This document shows, piece after piece, positions 1 to 8,849 of a stretch of 64,000 bases of DNA. Positions within the stretch are counted from its first letter, which is position 1. Every line of letters begins with the position of its first letter. The stretch is from Streptomyces sp. yr375. GTDB lineage: Bacteria; Actinomycetota; Actinomycetes; Streptomycetales; Streptomycetaceae. The position numbers and the translations under genes were made by a program. The notes beneath the pieces were generated by a model. The model saw nothing but the letters and a program-made list of their open reading frames with translations, was not told the DNA's origin and did not search any database. The stretch is from positions 486,153 to 550,152 of the forward strand of contig NZ_FOFF01000001.1 in the NCBI RefSeq assembly GCF_900110755.1. Direction: 5' to 3'.

Positions 1-2806
1 GCCGCCGCACCAGCTCGTGGAGCCGGCCGCCCGTGTCCGCGAGGAGCTGGGCGGGCGGTCCCTGCTGGGCGACCTTGCCGTTCTCCATCACGACGACCCG
101 GTCCGCGTCCATCACCGTCGACAGGCGGTGCGCGATGACGACCCGGGTGGCGTTGAGCTTGCGGGTGCTCTCGATGACCGTGCGCTGCGTCTCGTTGTCG
201 AGGGCGCTGGTCGCCTCGTCGAAGAACAGGATGCGCGGCCTGCGGATCAGCGCCTGGGCGATCATCAGCCGCTGGCGCTGGCCGCCCGACACCGACCCGC
301 TGCCCGACACGATCGTGTGCAGCCCCATCGGCATGCGCTTGATGTCCTCCGCGAGCCCCGCAAGCTCGGCGGCGGCCATCGCCTCCTCGGGCGTGTAGGC
401 GCCGGTGCCGCAGATGACGTCGAGGAGGGACCCGGTGAACGGCTGGGCGTGCTGGAGCACCACCCCGCACTGCCGGCGCACCGCCGACTGGTCGAGAGCC
501 GCGAGGTCCTGGCCGTCGTACAGCACACTGCCCGAGACCGGTTTGTCGAAGCCGATCAGGAGCCTCAGGAGCGTCGACTTGCCGCAGCCGCTCGGGCCGA
601 CGATCGCCACGAACTCGCCCGGCCGCACCTCGAAGGAGACGTCGTCGAGGACGAGGGGGCCGTCGTCGGAGTAGCGGAAGGAGAGCCGGCGGGCCTCGAG
701 CGCGCCGGTCAGCGGGCCCGGCCGGGTGTTCGCCGTACGGACCTCGGGCATCGTCTCCAGCACCGGCCGGATCTCCTCGAACAGCGGCAGCGCGGCCACC
801 GCCGACACGAACGCCCCGGTCAGCGAGGTGACGGCGGTGAGCAGCATCGTCACCGACGTGTTGAAGGTGAGGAAGTCCGCCGCCGACAGCGCGCCCCGGG
901 CCGGACCGGCCAGCAGCATGAACATCAGCAGCGAGCACAGCGGCAGGTACACCGAGCCCAGCACCGTGCTGAGGTTCTTGATCCGGCCCAGGCGCTGCTG
1001 AAGCTCCCGGCTGCGCGCGAACTGCGCCGCCCAGGCCGCGTACGCGTAGTTCTCGGCCGCCGCCACCCGCAGCTTCGGCAGCCCGCGCAGCGTTTGGAAC
1101 GCCTGGTTGTTGAGCTTGTTGGAGAGCACGATCAGCCGCCGCTGCCAGCGCACCTGCCACAGTCCGAGCGCCAGGAACACCGACGCGATGACGACCAGCA
1201 TGCCGATCGCCGCCAGCGCCATCGGCACGCTGTACCAGAGCAGCAGTCCCAGATTCATCGCGCCGACGGTGACGGACTGCACGACCGACGGGCCGAGCCC
1301 CGCCAGCAGCCGGCGGATCGCGCTGATGCCCATCGCGGCACTCGCCAGCTCGCCCGTGGAACGCTCCGCGAAGAACTTCGTCGGCAGACGCAAAAGCCGG
1401 TCCCAGACGGCCGGTTGGAGCGTCGCCTCGATCCGGCCCTCCAGCCGCAGGATGGTCATGTTCTGCAGCAGCATGAACGCCGCCGCGACCACGCCGGCCA
1501 CCATCACGGCCAGACACATCTGCGTGATCAGCCCCTGCTGCGCCTTCGGCACGAACTCGCCGAGCACCTTGCCGGTCGCGATCGGCACCAACGCCCCGAT
1601 CGCCACCGTCACCAGCCCGCTGAGCAACAGGTTCGACAGGTCGCCGCCGGTGCCGCGCATACTGAACCGCAGCAGGCCGAGCGGGCTCAACTTCCGTTCC
1701 GGCAGCGGGCGGTAGAACATCACGGCCCGCGGTTCGAACTCCTCCGCGTTGGCCTTCTCGACCGGCGTCTCCCGCCCGGTCCCGGGATGGACGCAGACGT
1801 AACCGCCGCGCCGCCACAGCAGCGCGACCGGCGCCCCGGACAGCGCCCGGTGGCCGACCAGCGGGCCCACGTCGTCCCGCCACCAGCGGCCGTCCAGGCG
1901 GACGGCCCGGGCGCGCACCCGGGAGGCGAGGGCGACCCGCTCGAGCGGGTCCAGCCGCTCGCTGTCGGCGCCCATCTGCGCGGGCTCGGCGAGGGTGATC
2001 CCGGCGGCCTGGGCGACCAGCTTGCAGGCGGCGAAGGTGGCGTCGGCGTCGGCGGACGTCGTGCGCTGCCCCGACTTCTTGCCGATCGACGCCAGCAGCG
2101 TCCGGTCGGCCTGGACGCGGACCGCCTCACCCGCCTTGATCCCGGCGGCGGTGCGCGTCTCATGGGTGGCTTCGAGCTGCTCGATCCAGCGGTCCAGCGT
2201 GGTCAGCAGCCGGTACTGCTGGTCGACCATGCTCTGCCACACCGCCGGGTCCATCAGCAGGTCGGCCGCCGCCTCCGCGCCGTACAGCGAGCCGTACTGC
2301 ACACTGCCCGGCGGCACCTGCATCCAGAACACGTCGTCGTCGGTGACCTCCGCCGCCCGCTCGGTGGCCATCGGCGCCTGGAAGAGGATGGAAAGACCGC
2401 GGCCGACGCCGAGGGCGAGCGCGTACTCCAGGGGGCTTGAAGTCGGCGGCACATACTGGGGGTTGCCGTACTCGTCGTAGGACCAGGTCTGGGTGTTCGC
2501 GGGCTGGTGCAGTTCGCGCAGCCCGATGCGGTGCACCACGCAGTCGCGCAACGGGCGGGCCACCAAGGTGTGTTGGGGTCCGGAGACCGGGCCGAGCAGC
2601 AGCGCGCCCGCCTCCAGGCGGCCCAAGTGATGCCAGTGGCCCTGCTGTTCGGCGTCCACCGCGAACAGGTCGAGCGCGCCCGCCGCGACCAGCCACAGCA
2701 CCTGCGGCCCTTCCAGGTCGAGGCGACTGAAGCCCGCGCAGTCGATCCGCGAGCCCGACTGCCCCAGCGCGGCGAGGACGACGTCGCCCTCGGGTACGAC
2801 CGTCAT
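1..2806 (-). CDS. NHLP-type peptide export ABC transporter, permease/ATPase (3' end missing)
   Basis: Second transporter of the peptide export operon. It starts at an ATG one base after the stop of the C39 transporter and runs off the window edge after about 935 codons, so nearly the whole protein is present. The first 350 or so residues are a soluble region of the kind found in the NHLP (nitrile hydratase-like leader peptide) exporters, followed by a six-helix ABC permease domain and an ATPase. Seen in the ATPase: Walker A GPSGCGKST, signature VSGGQRQRLMIAQAL, Walker B ILFFDEA and the H-loop in IAHRLS. There is no C39 domain here, so it probably pairs with its neighbour as the non-proteolytic half of the exporter. 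Family assignment is confident; the cargo is inferred from the adjacent precursor. Confidence 0.88.
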   Translation of the reverse strand, partial: MTVVPEGDVVLAALGQSGSRIDCAGFSRLDLEGPQVLWLVAAGALDLFAVDAEQQGHWHHLGRLEAGALLLGPVSGPQHTLVARPLRDCVVHRIGLRELHQPANTQTWSYDEYGNPQYVPPTSSPLEYALALGVGRGLSILFQAPMATERAAEVTDDDVFWMQVPPGSVQYGSLYGAEAAADLLMDPAVWQSMVDQQYRLLTTLDRWIEQLEATHETRTAAGIKAGEAVRVQADRTLLASIGKKSGQRTTSADADATFAACKLVAQAAGITLAEPAQMGADSERLDPLERVALASRVRARAVRLDGRWWRDDVGPLVGHRALSGAPVALLWRRGGYVCVHPGTGRETPVEKANAEEFEPRAVMFYRPLPERKLSPLGLLRFSMRGTGGDLSNLLLSGLVTVAIGALVPIATGKVLGEFVPKAQQGLITQMCLAVMVAGVVAAAFMLLQNMTILRLEGRIEATLQPAVWDRLLRLPTKFFAERSTGELASAAMGISAIRRLLAGLGPSVVQSVTVGAMNLGLLLWYSVPMALAAIGMLVVIASVFLALGLWQVRWQRRLIVLSNKLNNQAFQTLRGLPKLRVAAAENYAYAAWAAQFARSRELQQRLGRIKNLSTVLGSVYLPLCSLLMFMLLAGPARGALSAADFLTFNTSVTMLLTAVTSLTGAFVSAVAALPLFEEIRPVLETMPEVRTANTRPGPLTGALEARRLSFRYSDDGPLVLDDVSFEVRPGEFVAIVGPSGCGKSTLLRLLIGFDKPVSGSVLYDGQDLAALDQSAVRRQCGVVLQHAQPFTGSLLDVICGTGAYTPEEAMAAAELAGLAEDIKRMPMGLHTIVSGSGSVSGGQRQRLMIAQALIRRPRILFFDEATSALDNETQRTVIESTRKLNATRVVIAHRLSTVMDADRVVVMENGKVAQQGPPAQLLADTGGRLHELVRR

Positions 2807-2807
2807 C

Positions 2808-5033
2808 TCAACGCTCCCTGACCAGCGCCGCGTACGAGCCGCCGCGCGCCACCAACTCCTCGTGCCGCCCGCGCTCCACGACCGTGCCGTGCTGGAGCAC
2901 GACGATCTCGTCGCTGTCGCGCACCGTGCTCAGCCGGTGCGCGATCACCACGCACGCGCAGCCGCGCCGACGCAGGCTGTCCATCACCAACTGCTCGGTC
3001 TCCGCGTCCAGCGCGCTGGTCACCTCGTCGAGCACCAGGATGCTCGGCCGACGCACCAACGCCCGCGCGATCTCCAGGCGTTGACGCTGCCCGCCGGAGA
3101 AGTTGCGGCCGTCCTGCTCGACCCTGCTGTGGATGCCGCCGGGCCGGCGCACGACGACGTCGTACAGCGCCGCGTCCCGCAGCGCGTCGACGACGGCGTC
3201 GTCCGGGATCGACGGGTCCCACAGCGCGACGTTGTCGCGCACCGAGCCCTCGAACAGGAACACCTCCTGGTCGACGAAGGACACCGAGGACGCCAGCGCC
3301 CCGCGCGGAATGTCCTCCAGGCGCTGCCCGTCGATCCGGATCGTGCCCTCCCAGGGCGTGTACAGGCCCGAGATCAGCCGGGACACCGTCGATTTGCCGC
3401 TGCCCGAACCGCCGACCAGCGCCACCTGCCGCCCCGGGCCGACGGTCAGGTCGAAACCGGTCAACAGTGGCTTGTCCAGCGGGCTGTAGCCGAAGGTGAT
3501 GTTCTCCAGCTCGACATGACCCTGAAGCCGGCGCGTGGAGTCGTCGCCGGAGCGGCGGTCGTAGAGCGGATCGGCGCGGAAGTTCTCCACGTCCTTCAGC
3601 CGGGCCACGTCCGCCGCGAAGTCCTGGATCCGCCCCGCCACGCCGTTCAGCCGGGTCAGCGGGGCTGTGAACCGGGTGACCAGCGCCTGGAAGGCGACCA
3701 GCAGGCCCACCGAGATATGGCCCTCGATCGCCCGCATGCCGCCGATCCACAGGATGAGCGCGCTGTTGAGCGAGGCGAGCGTCGGCGCGACCACCCCCAG
3801 CCAGGCGCTCGGCACCCCCAGCCGCTGCTGCTCCTCCAGCGTGGTGGCGTGCTGCCCCGCCCACTTGCGGAAGTAGCCGTCCTCGCCGCCGGTCGCCTTC
3901 ATCGTCTCGATCAACTGCAGCCCGGTGTAAGCCGTGTTGGTCAGCCGCGCGCTGTCCGCGCGCAGCTTCGCCGTCCGGGTCGCCCGCATCCGGATGACGA
4001 TCCGCATCGCGACGATGTTCAGCAGCGCCACCCCGATACCGACATACGTCAACTGCGGGTCGTACGTGTAGAGGAGGACCGCGTACAGGACGACGACGAT
4101 CGCGTCCACGCCCGCCGACGCGAGGTCACGGGCGAGGGTCTCGGCGACCGCGTCGTTGGACTGGAGGCGCTGGACGAGGTCGGCCGGGCTGCGCTGCGAG
4201 AAGAAGGTCACCGGCAGCCGCAGCAGATGGCGCAGGAAACGGGCGCTGGAGAGCGTCGAGGAGATGATCCGGCCGTGGTGCAGGTTGGCCTGCTGGAGCC
4301 AGGTGAGCGCGACCGTGAGCGCCACACACGTGCCCATCGACGCGAACAGCACGGCCAGCAAGGACGTCTGACCCCCGATCAGGAACATGTCGATGTAGGT
4401 CCGGCTGAGCGCGGGCACCGCCGCGCCCACCAGTACCAGCAGCAGACTCGCCAGCACCGCCGCCAGCATGGTGCCCGCGGTGCCGCGCAGCCGGGCCGGC
4501 ATCGCGCCCAGCACCCCCGGCTTGCGCCCGCCCCGCTCGAAGTCCTCGCCCGGCTCCAGCACCAGCACGACACCGGTGAAGCTGCCGTCGAAGTCCTCCG
4601 TCGGCACGAACCGCCGCCCCTTGCCGGGGTCGTTGATGAACACGCCCCGGCGGCCGAAGCGCCGGCCCAGCCCCTCGTAGACGACGTAGTGGTTGAACTC
4701 CCAGAACAGGATCGCGGGCGACTTCACCTGGGCGAGGGCCGCCAGGTCCATCTGCATGCCCTTGGCCGTGAGGCCGTAACTGCGGGCCGCCTTCAGGAGG
4801 TTGCTGGCGCGCGAGCCGTCGCGGGAGACACCGCACGCGATGCGCAGCTCCTCCAGCGGGATGTGCCGGCCGTAGTGGCCGAGGACCATCGCGAGCGAGG
4901 CGGCCCCGCACTCCACGGCCTCCATCTGGAGGACGGTGGGCGTGCGCACGGTCTTCACCCGGCTCTTGGGGAGCGTGCGCCGCGGCGGCGGGGCGGCCCG
5001 CCGCCGGCTGCGGGTCTCCTCGGCGGCGCTCAC
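2808..5033 (-). CDS. NHLP-type ABC transporter with C39 leader peptidase
   Basis: Bifunctional exporter of 741 residues that should cut a double-glycine leader and move the peptide across the membrane. Domains in order: C39 cysteine peptidase (about residues 30-165), six-helix permease (about 190-470), ATPase (about 500-735). The C39 triad is visible: C42 in VECGAASLAMV, H115 in FNHYVVYEG and D135 in INDPGKG. The ATPase has GGSGSGKST (about residue 541), signature FSGGQRQRLEIARAL and Walker B ILVLDE. The GTG start overlaps the stop of the upstream HlyD-like gene (GTGA), so the two are translationally coupled. A complete C39 triad and a precursor ending its leader in SGG belong together. Confidence 0.93.
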   Translation of the reverse strand: MSAAEETRSRRRAAPPPRRTLPKSRVKTVRTPTVLQMEAVECGAASLAMVLGHYGRHIPLEELRIACGVSRDGSRASNLLKAARSYGLTAKGMQMDLAALAQVKSPAILFWEFNHYVVYEGLGRRFGRRGVFINDPGKGRRFVPTEDFDGSFTGVVLVLEPGEDFERGGRKPGVLGAMPARLRGTAGTMLAAVLASLLLVLVGAAVPALSRTYIDMFLIGGQTSLLAVLFASMGTCVALTVALTWLQQANLHHGRIISSTLSSARFLRHLLRLPVTFFSQRSPADLVQRLQSNDAVAETLARDLASAGVDAIVVVLYAVLLYTYDPQLTYVGIGVALLNIVAMRIVIRMRATRTAKLRADSARLTNTAYTGLQLIETMKATGGEDGYFRKWAGQHATTLEEQQRLGVPSAWLGVVAPTLASLNSALILWIGGMRAIEGHISVGLLVAFQALVTRFTAPLTRLNGVAGRIQDFAADVARLKDVENFRADPLYDRRSGDDSTRRLQGHVELENITFGYSPLDKPLLTGFDLTVGPGRQVALVGGSGSGKSTVSRLISGLYTPWEGTIRIDGQRLEDIPRGALASSVSFVDQEVFLFEGSVRDNVALWDPSIPDDAVVDALRDAALYDVVVRRPGGIHSRVEQDGRNFSGGQRQRLEIARALVRRPSILVLDEVTSALDAETEQLVMDSLRRRGCACVVIAHRLSTVRDSDEIVVLQHGTVVERGRHEELVARGGSYAALVRER

Positions 5034-5836
5034 GGGAGCAGCCAGTCGACGGGACGCTGGTCGGCCAGCCGGATCGAACCCGTGGCCATGGTCATGGAGG
5101 TCAGCGCGTACGGCGGCCCCTCGGCGGACGACCACCGGTAGCCGCTCTTCGTCGCCGAGGACGTGCCGAGCCGGACCAGGACCGCCACCGGGCGGCCCTC
5201 CTTCGTGAACTGCTCGCCCAACTGGCTGTCCCCGAGGAACGCGGCGATCTGCTGCGCCGACTGGGCCGTACGGTCCACCGACTTCACCTTGCCGCGCAGC
5301 ACGCCGTACTGCTGGGACGGCACGGTCTGCACGGTCAGGTCGACGGCGGCGCCGGCCGCGATGGAGCCCGCGTTCTGCGCCGGGACGTACACCGTGGCGT
5401 ACAGCGGGTCGTCGGGGCTGGCGACCTTCTCCACGGCGGCGACGTTCGCGCCGGTGGCGATGATCTGCCCGATGGTGGCGGCGAGCGCGGTGATGCGGCC
5501 CGCGGCGACCGTGCGCACCACGGCGTCGCCCCCGGCCGTGCGCACCTTCAGCACCGGGGAGTCGGCCGGCAGCCGCTGGCCCTCCTTCGCGAGGACCGCG
5601 GTGACCTGGCCCGCTGCGGGGCTCTGGAGGATGTAGCTGCCCTCGCCGTGGGTGAGGACGGCGGGCGCGTTCACCGTGGACGTGACCGAGCCGGTCACCG
5701 CCCACACGGACGCCGCCGCCATGACGACCACGGTCACGGACAGCACCAGCCAGCCCTGCGGGCGCGCGAAACGCACCGGCAGGTCGAGTTCCTCCGGTGA
5801 CTGGAGCTTGGCGAGGGCCTGTTGGCGGAACTGCAC
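5030..5836 (-). CDS. HlyD/NHLP-type membrane fusion protein of the peptide exporter
   Basis: A 268-residue periplasmic-adaptor-type protein. One membrane helix lies near residues 30-52 (the stretch GWLVLSVTVVVMAAASVWAV), followed by a biotinyl-lipoyl-like beta region (GEGSYILQSPAAGQVTAV; VVRTVAAGRITALAA), as in HlyD/EmrA adaptors and in the NHLP system secretion protein. The start is a GTG 8 bases behind GAGGGAAG. It overlaps the C39 transporter by four bases and lies downstream of the precursor gene. In a Gram-positive cell it cannot span to an outer membrane, so it probably shapes an extracytoplasmic path for the peptide. Confidence 0.85.
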   Translation of the reverse strand: MQFRQQALAKLQSPEELDLPVRFARPQGWLVLSVTVVVMAAASVWAVTGSVTSTVNAPAVLTHGEGSYILQSPAAGQVTAVLAKEGQRLPADSPVLKVRTAGGDAVVRTVAAGRITALAATIGQIIATGANVAAVEKVASPDDPLYATVYVPAQNAGSIAAGAAVDLTVQTVPSQQYGVLRGKVKSVDRTAQSAQQIAAFLGDSQLGEQFTKEGRPVAVLVRLGTSSATKSGYRWSSAEGPPYALTSMTMATGSIRLADQRPVDWLLP

Positions 5837-5872
5837 GGGACTTCCCTCGGGAGGTTCAGGGTGCCGAAGAGC

Positions 5873-5897
5873 CCCGGAGCCGGGTGCCGGCTCCGGG
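5873..5897 (-). terminator. Hairpin between precursor gene and exporter genes (probable attenuator)
   Basis: A 9-base inverted repeat (CCCGGAGCC / GGCTCCGGG, 7-base loop) lies just after the precursor stop and before the HlyD-like start. It has no T run. It would let most transcripts end after the precursor and a minority read on into the exporter. Confidence 0.5.
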
Positions 5898-5922
5898 ACT
5901 CATCGGTGTCACAAGGGCGCGA

Positions 5923-6138
5923 TCAGAGACCGGCGACCAGGTTGGTGACCGGGGCGGTGCTGAGGCCGGTGACGCCCTCGACCGTACCGACGACCGTGTT
6001 GACCAGGCCGGAGACCGGGGCGATGCCGTCCACGACACCGGTGACGGTGTTGAGGGCGTTCAGGGACAGACCGCCGGAGACGTTGTCCAGCTCGGCGTCG
6101 GAGATCTCGACGGTCTCAACCTGGGGGGTGGAGTTCAT
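5923..6138 (-). CDS. Double-glycine precursor peptide, cysteine-free repetitive core
   Basis: A 71-residue peptide. The acidic leader (residues 1-23) ends in ISDAELDNVSGG, matching the consensus of leaders cut after Gly-Gly by C39 peptidases. The predicted core (residues 24-71) is hydrophobic, rich in G, V, T and L, contains no Cys, Trp, Phe or Tyr, and is a loose two-fold repeat: LNTVTGVVDGIAPVSGL followed by VNTVVGTVEGVTGL. The ATG at 6138 was chosen because it lies 9-10 bases after GGGAAG; an in-frame ATG six codons upstream lacks a good site. It is the first gene of the export operon. With no Cys it cannot form lanthionines; similar Streptomyces genes are often labelled bacteriocin or type A2 lantipeptide. 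No modifying enzyme is adjacent inside the window. Confidence 0.8.
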   Translation of the reverse strand: MNSTPQVETVEISDAELDNVSGGLSLNALNTVTGVVDGIAPVSGLVNTVVGTVEGVTGLSTAPVTNLVAGL

Positions 6139-6631
6139 GGAGGAACTTCCCTTCACATGGATATCTCAATAAGGGGGGGAGCGGCCCCCTCTGGGGACAG
6201 ATGACGGCCGCGGCCGCCGGTGCCGAACTCCCGTTTCCGGAAGCGGTTCGGCCCCTGCGATGCGTTGGATCAAAGCAGGTATGCGGTCGGCGCAGCCACT
6301 CAATCCCCGGTCCCACCTGGGAAGTTGCGTCACGGGAACGTCAAACGGTGCTGGCTCGCCCACGCCTTGTCGGCGACTCCTTCACACCTCGGCCGGGATT
6401 CGCTCGGATGAGCGTCCTGCGCCCTCGCGGCGAATCCGACACTCCTGCCCCAACGGCACCGCCGACGCCCCCGAGTTGTGCAGAAACCTCGCGCACGGTG
6501 ACCTGCTCGGGCATGCGGTGTGCAGATTCCCTGAAGCCGGGATTCCGGCCCCCGATCTCAACGCATCGTCGCCGACCGGCTACGAACGGTGCCAATTGGG
6601 GATCGTCCGGCCGGGTGTCGTCGTCGGTACC

Positions 6632-6696
6632 GATCGGATCGATGGGATCGCGGGGATCGATCGGATGGATCTGATGGGGATCGGATCGATGGGATC
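6632..6696. repeat. GATC-rich low-complexity patch
   Basis: Nine GATC tetramers occur within 65 bases, at 6632, 6637, 6646, 6655, 6659, 6668, 6679, 6684 and 6693. They are embedded in degenerate GGATCGATGG units. This looks like an expanded simple repeat. Streptomyces does not normally use Dam methylation, so no functional claim is made. Confidence 0.75.
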
Positions 6697-6930
6697 AGGA
6701 CAACCGAACCGGCCATCGAACGCCGGAACCAAGTCGACCGCCGTGCCGTCCGCGTCGGTTCGCGGGCCCCGGGTGGTCGACAGGGCGCACGTGGCGGCGG
6801 TCTCCGGGGCCGTCGTCACCGCCCGCCCCGGGAGCCCCTCGCCCTCCCGTGTCGACCCCTGTGACCAGCGGGCACGCGGAATCGTGCGGTCCGCGTCGGG
6901 GTCTCGGCGGACAGGTGCGGAGTGGGCGCG

Positions 6931-6993
<63 letters not shown>

Positions 6994-7216
6994 CGAAGTC
7001 GCCGGAAGGGATCTTGTCGGCTTCGGCGGTCGTCATCGGCATATGGGCGATTGCTTCCGAGCGCCGAAGCCGTGGCCAGGTCATGGCCGATTCAGGGTTT
7101 AGCAAAGGAAGTTGGCAAACGCGATTGAACACATCCCGAGACCCCTGCGTACTCATGGCCAACCAGGCGCCGCTGTACGGAGCTGCCGAACCCCGGCAGC
7201 CAGACCCCGTCCCCCA

Positions 7217-7222
7217 GGAGGT
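7217..7222 (+). promoter_or_regulatory. Ribosome binding site that sets a TTG start
   Basis: AGGAGG lies 8 bases before the TTG at 7231 and is the reason that rare start codon is preferred. No ATG or GTG in the same frame has a comparable site. Confidence 0.7.
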
Positions 7223-7230
7223 CGAGTTTT

Positions 7231-8691
7231 TTGAGTCACAAGCGAGTTACGAAGCGTAAGGCCATCATCGCGGCTGGCGGTGTGGCCGCGCTCGGAGCGG
7301 CGGCCATCCTGCTTCCTCAGGCGAACGCCTCCCAGGACGGCGGCTCCAACAACGCCGCAACGGTGAAGACCCTGAAGTCGGGCGACGCCTCGGACCTCGC
7401 CTCCCAGCTCGCCGAGCTGCTCGGTGACGCCTTCGCCGGCTCGTACTACGACTCCGACGACAAGCAGTTGGTCGTCAACGTCGTGAACGTCTCCGGCGAC
7501 GACAACAACGTCATCGTGCAGGCGCAGAAGGCGGGCGCGAAGGTCCGCGAGGTCCAGAACAGCAAGGCCGAGCTCGAGGCCGCGGCCAAGACGCTGAAGA
7601 CCAAGGCGACCATCCCGGGCACTTCCTGGGCCGTCGACCCCAAGACGAACAAGATCCTCGTGACCGCCGACGCCACGGTCACCGGCTCCAAGTGGGACCA
7701 GATCGACTCGACGGTCAAGACCCTCGGCTCGGGCATGGCCACCATCAAGAAGTCGGCCGGCACCCTCAAGCCCCTCGTCTCCGGCGGCGACGCGATATTC
7801 GGCGGCGACGCGCGCTGCTCCCTCGGCTTCAACGTGACCGCCGGTGACGGCTCCCCGGCCTTCCTGACGGCCGGTCACTGCGGGGTCGCGGCCAAGCAGT
7901 GGTCCGACTCCGAGACCGGCCAGCCCATCGCCACGGTCGACCAGGCGACGTTCCCGGGTGACGGCGACTTCGCGCTTGTGAAGTACGACGACCCGAACAC
8001 GCAGGCGCCGAGCGAGGTCAACACCGGCCAGCAGACCGTTGCGATCTCCCAGGCCGCCGATGCGACGGTCGGCACGCAGGTCTTCCGGATGGGCAGCACC
8101 ACCGGTCTCAACGACGGTCAGGTCCTCGCCCTCGACGCCACCGTGAACTACCCCGAGGGCACGGTCACGGGCCTCATCCAGACCGATGTCTGCGCCGAGC
8201 CCGGCGACAGCGGCGGCTCGCTCTTCACCCAGGACGGCCAGGCGGTCGGCCTGACCTCGGGCGGCTCCGGCGACTGCACCGTCGGCGGCGAGACCTTCTT
8301 CCAGCCGGTGACCACCGCGCTGGCGGCGGTCGGCGCGACCCTCGGCGACGGCGGCGGCATCGGTGCCGGTGACGCGGTCGGCGGCGACCAGGCGGCCAAC
8401 GGCGGCCAGGCGGCCAACGGCGGCCAGGACCAGGCCGGCAACGGTGGCGAGGAGCAGGCTGCCAACGCGGGCCAGGGCGAGGCTGCCAACGGTGGCCAGG
8501 ACCAGAACGGTGGCGAGGAGCAGGCCGCCAACGCCGGCCAGGGCGAGGCCGTGAACGGCGGTCAGGCGCAGAACCAGGGCCAGGAGCAGGGTCAGGAGCA
8601 GAACCAGGGTCAGGAGCAGAACCAGGGCCAGGAGCAGAACCAGAACGGCAACGGCCTGGAAGACGGCTCGGGCCTGACCGAGTCGCACTGA
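7231..8691 (+). CDS. Secreted S1 (streptogrisin/alpha-lytic type) serine protease with Q/N/G-rich tail
   Basis: A 486-residue preproprotease. It has an N-terminal signal peptide (residues 1-33, KRKAIIAAGGVAALGAAA then ANAS), a pro-region (about 35-190), the catalytic domain (about 195-375) and a tail of about 105 residues. The triad is visible: H216 in LTAGHCG, D246 in GDGDFALVKY and S327 in PGDSGGS. Four Cys (in ARCSLG, AGHCG, DVCAEP and GDCTVG) can form the two disulfides typical of streptogrisins. The tail contains repeats such as EEQAANAGQGEA twice and runs of NQGQEQ, and no membrane anchor. A TTG start follows AGGAGG. Extracellular proteolysis is confident; the role of the tail is unknown. 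Confidence 0.92.
   Translation: MSHKRVTKRKAIIAAGGVAALGAAAILLPQANASQDGGSNNAATVKTLKSGDASDLASQLAELLGDAFAGSYYDSDDKQLVVNVVNVSGDDNNVIVQAQKAGAKVREVQNSKAELEAAAKTLKTKATIPGTSWAVDPKTNKILVTADATVTGSKWDQIDSTVKTLGSGMATIKKSAGTLKPLVSGGDAIFGGDARCSLGFNVTAGDGSPAFLTAGHCGVAAKQWSDSETGQPIATVDQATFPGDGDFALVKYDDPNTQAPSEVNTGQQTVAISQAADATVGTQVFRMGSTTGLNDGQVLALDATVNYPEGTVTGLIQTDVCAEPGDSGGSLFTQDGQAVGLTSGGSGDCTVGGETFFQPVTTALAAVGATLGDGGGIGAGDAVGGDQAANGGQAANGGQDQAGNGGEEQAANAGQGEAANGGQDQNGGEEQAANAGQGEAVNGGQAQNQGQEQGQEQNQGQEQNQGQEQNQNGNGLEDGSGLTESH
8380..8655 (+). repeat. Gln/Asn/Gly-rich repeats encoding the protease tail
   Basis: Imperfect tandem units encode QAANGGQ, EEQAANAGQGEA (twice) and NQGQEQ (several times). The DNA is repetitive as well as the protein, so unit number may vary between strains. 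Confidence 0.85.
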
Positions 8692-8787
8692 CACCGCACC
8701 GCACCGGCCGAGTCGGTCACCGCACCGATCCACACCGCGGTGACTGACTGACAGCCGACAACGCAGTACATGAACACATGAACACAT

Positions 8788-8823
8788 GAACGGTCCGATC
8801 CTCCGGCGGGGGTCGGACCGTTC
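8788..8823. terminator. Bidirectional terminator hairpin
   Basis: A perfect 11-base inverted repeat, GAACGGTCCGA / TCGGACCGTTC, with a 14-base loop. It sits between the convergent protease and phosphatase genes and can serve both. Confidence 0.75.
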
Positions 8824-8849
8824 ACGTGTCCGGCGAGGGCGGCACCGGG

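Noticed and set aside
17-2440. Very long open frame on the plus strand opposite the NHLP transporter
   Set aside because: Codon composition is that of an antisense shadow; the protein is rich in R, H and Q with no motif. The minus-strand gene has intact ABC motifs.
5923-6138. Precursor peptide as a lanthipeptide
   Set aside because: No Cys in the core and no lanthionine synthetase next to it; the RamC enzyme 10 kb away belongs to a different, leader-matched precursor.
8380-8655. CRISPR-like repeats
   Set aside because: Repeats are in frame in a protease gene, without uniform repeats or spacers, and no cas genes are nearby.
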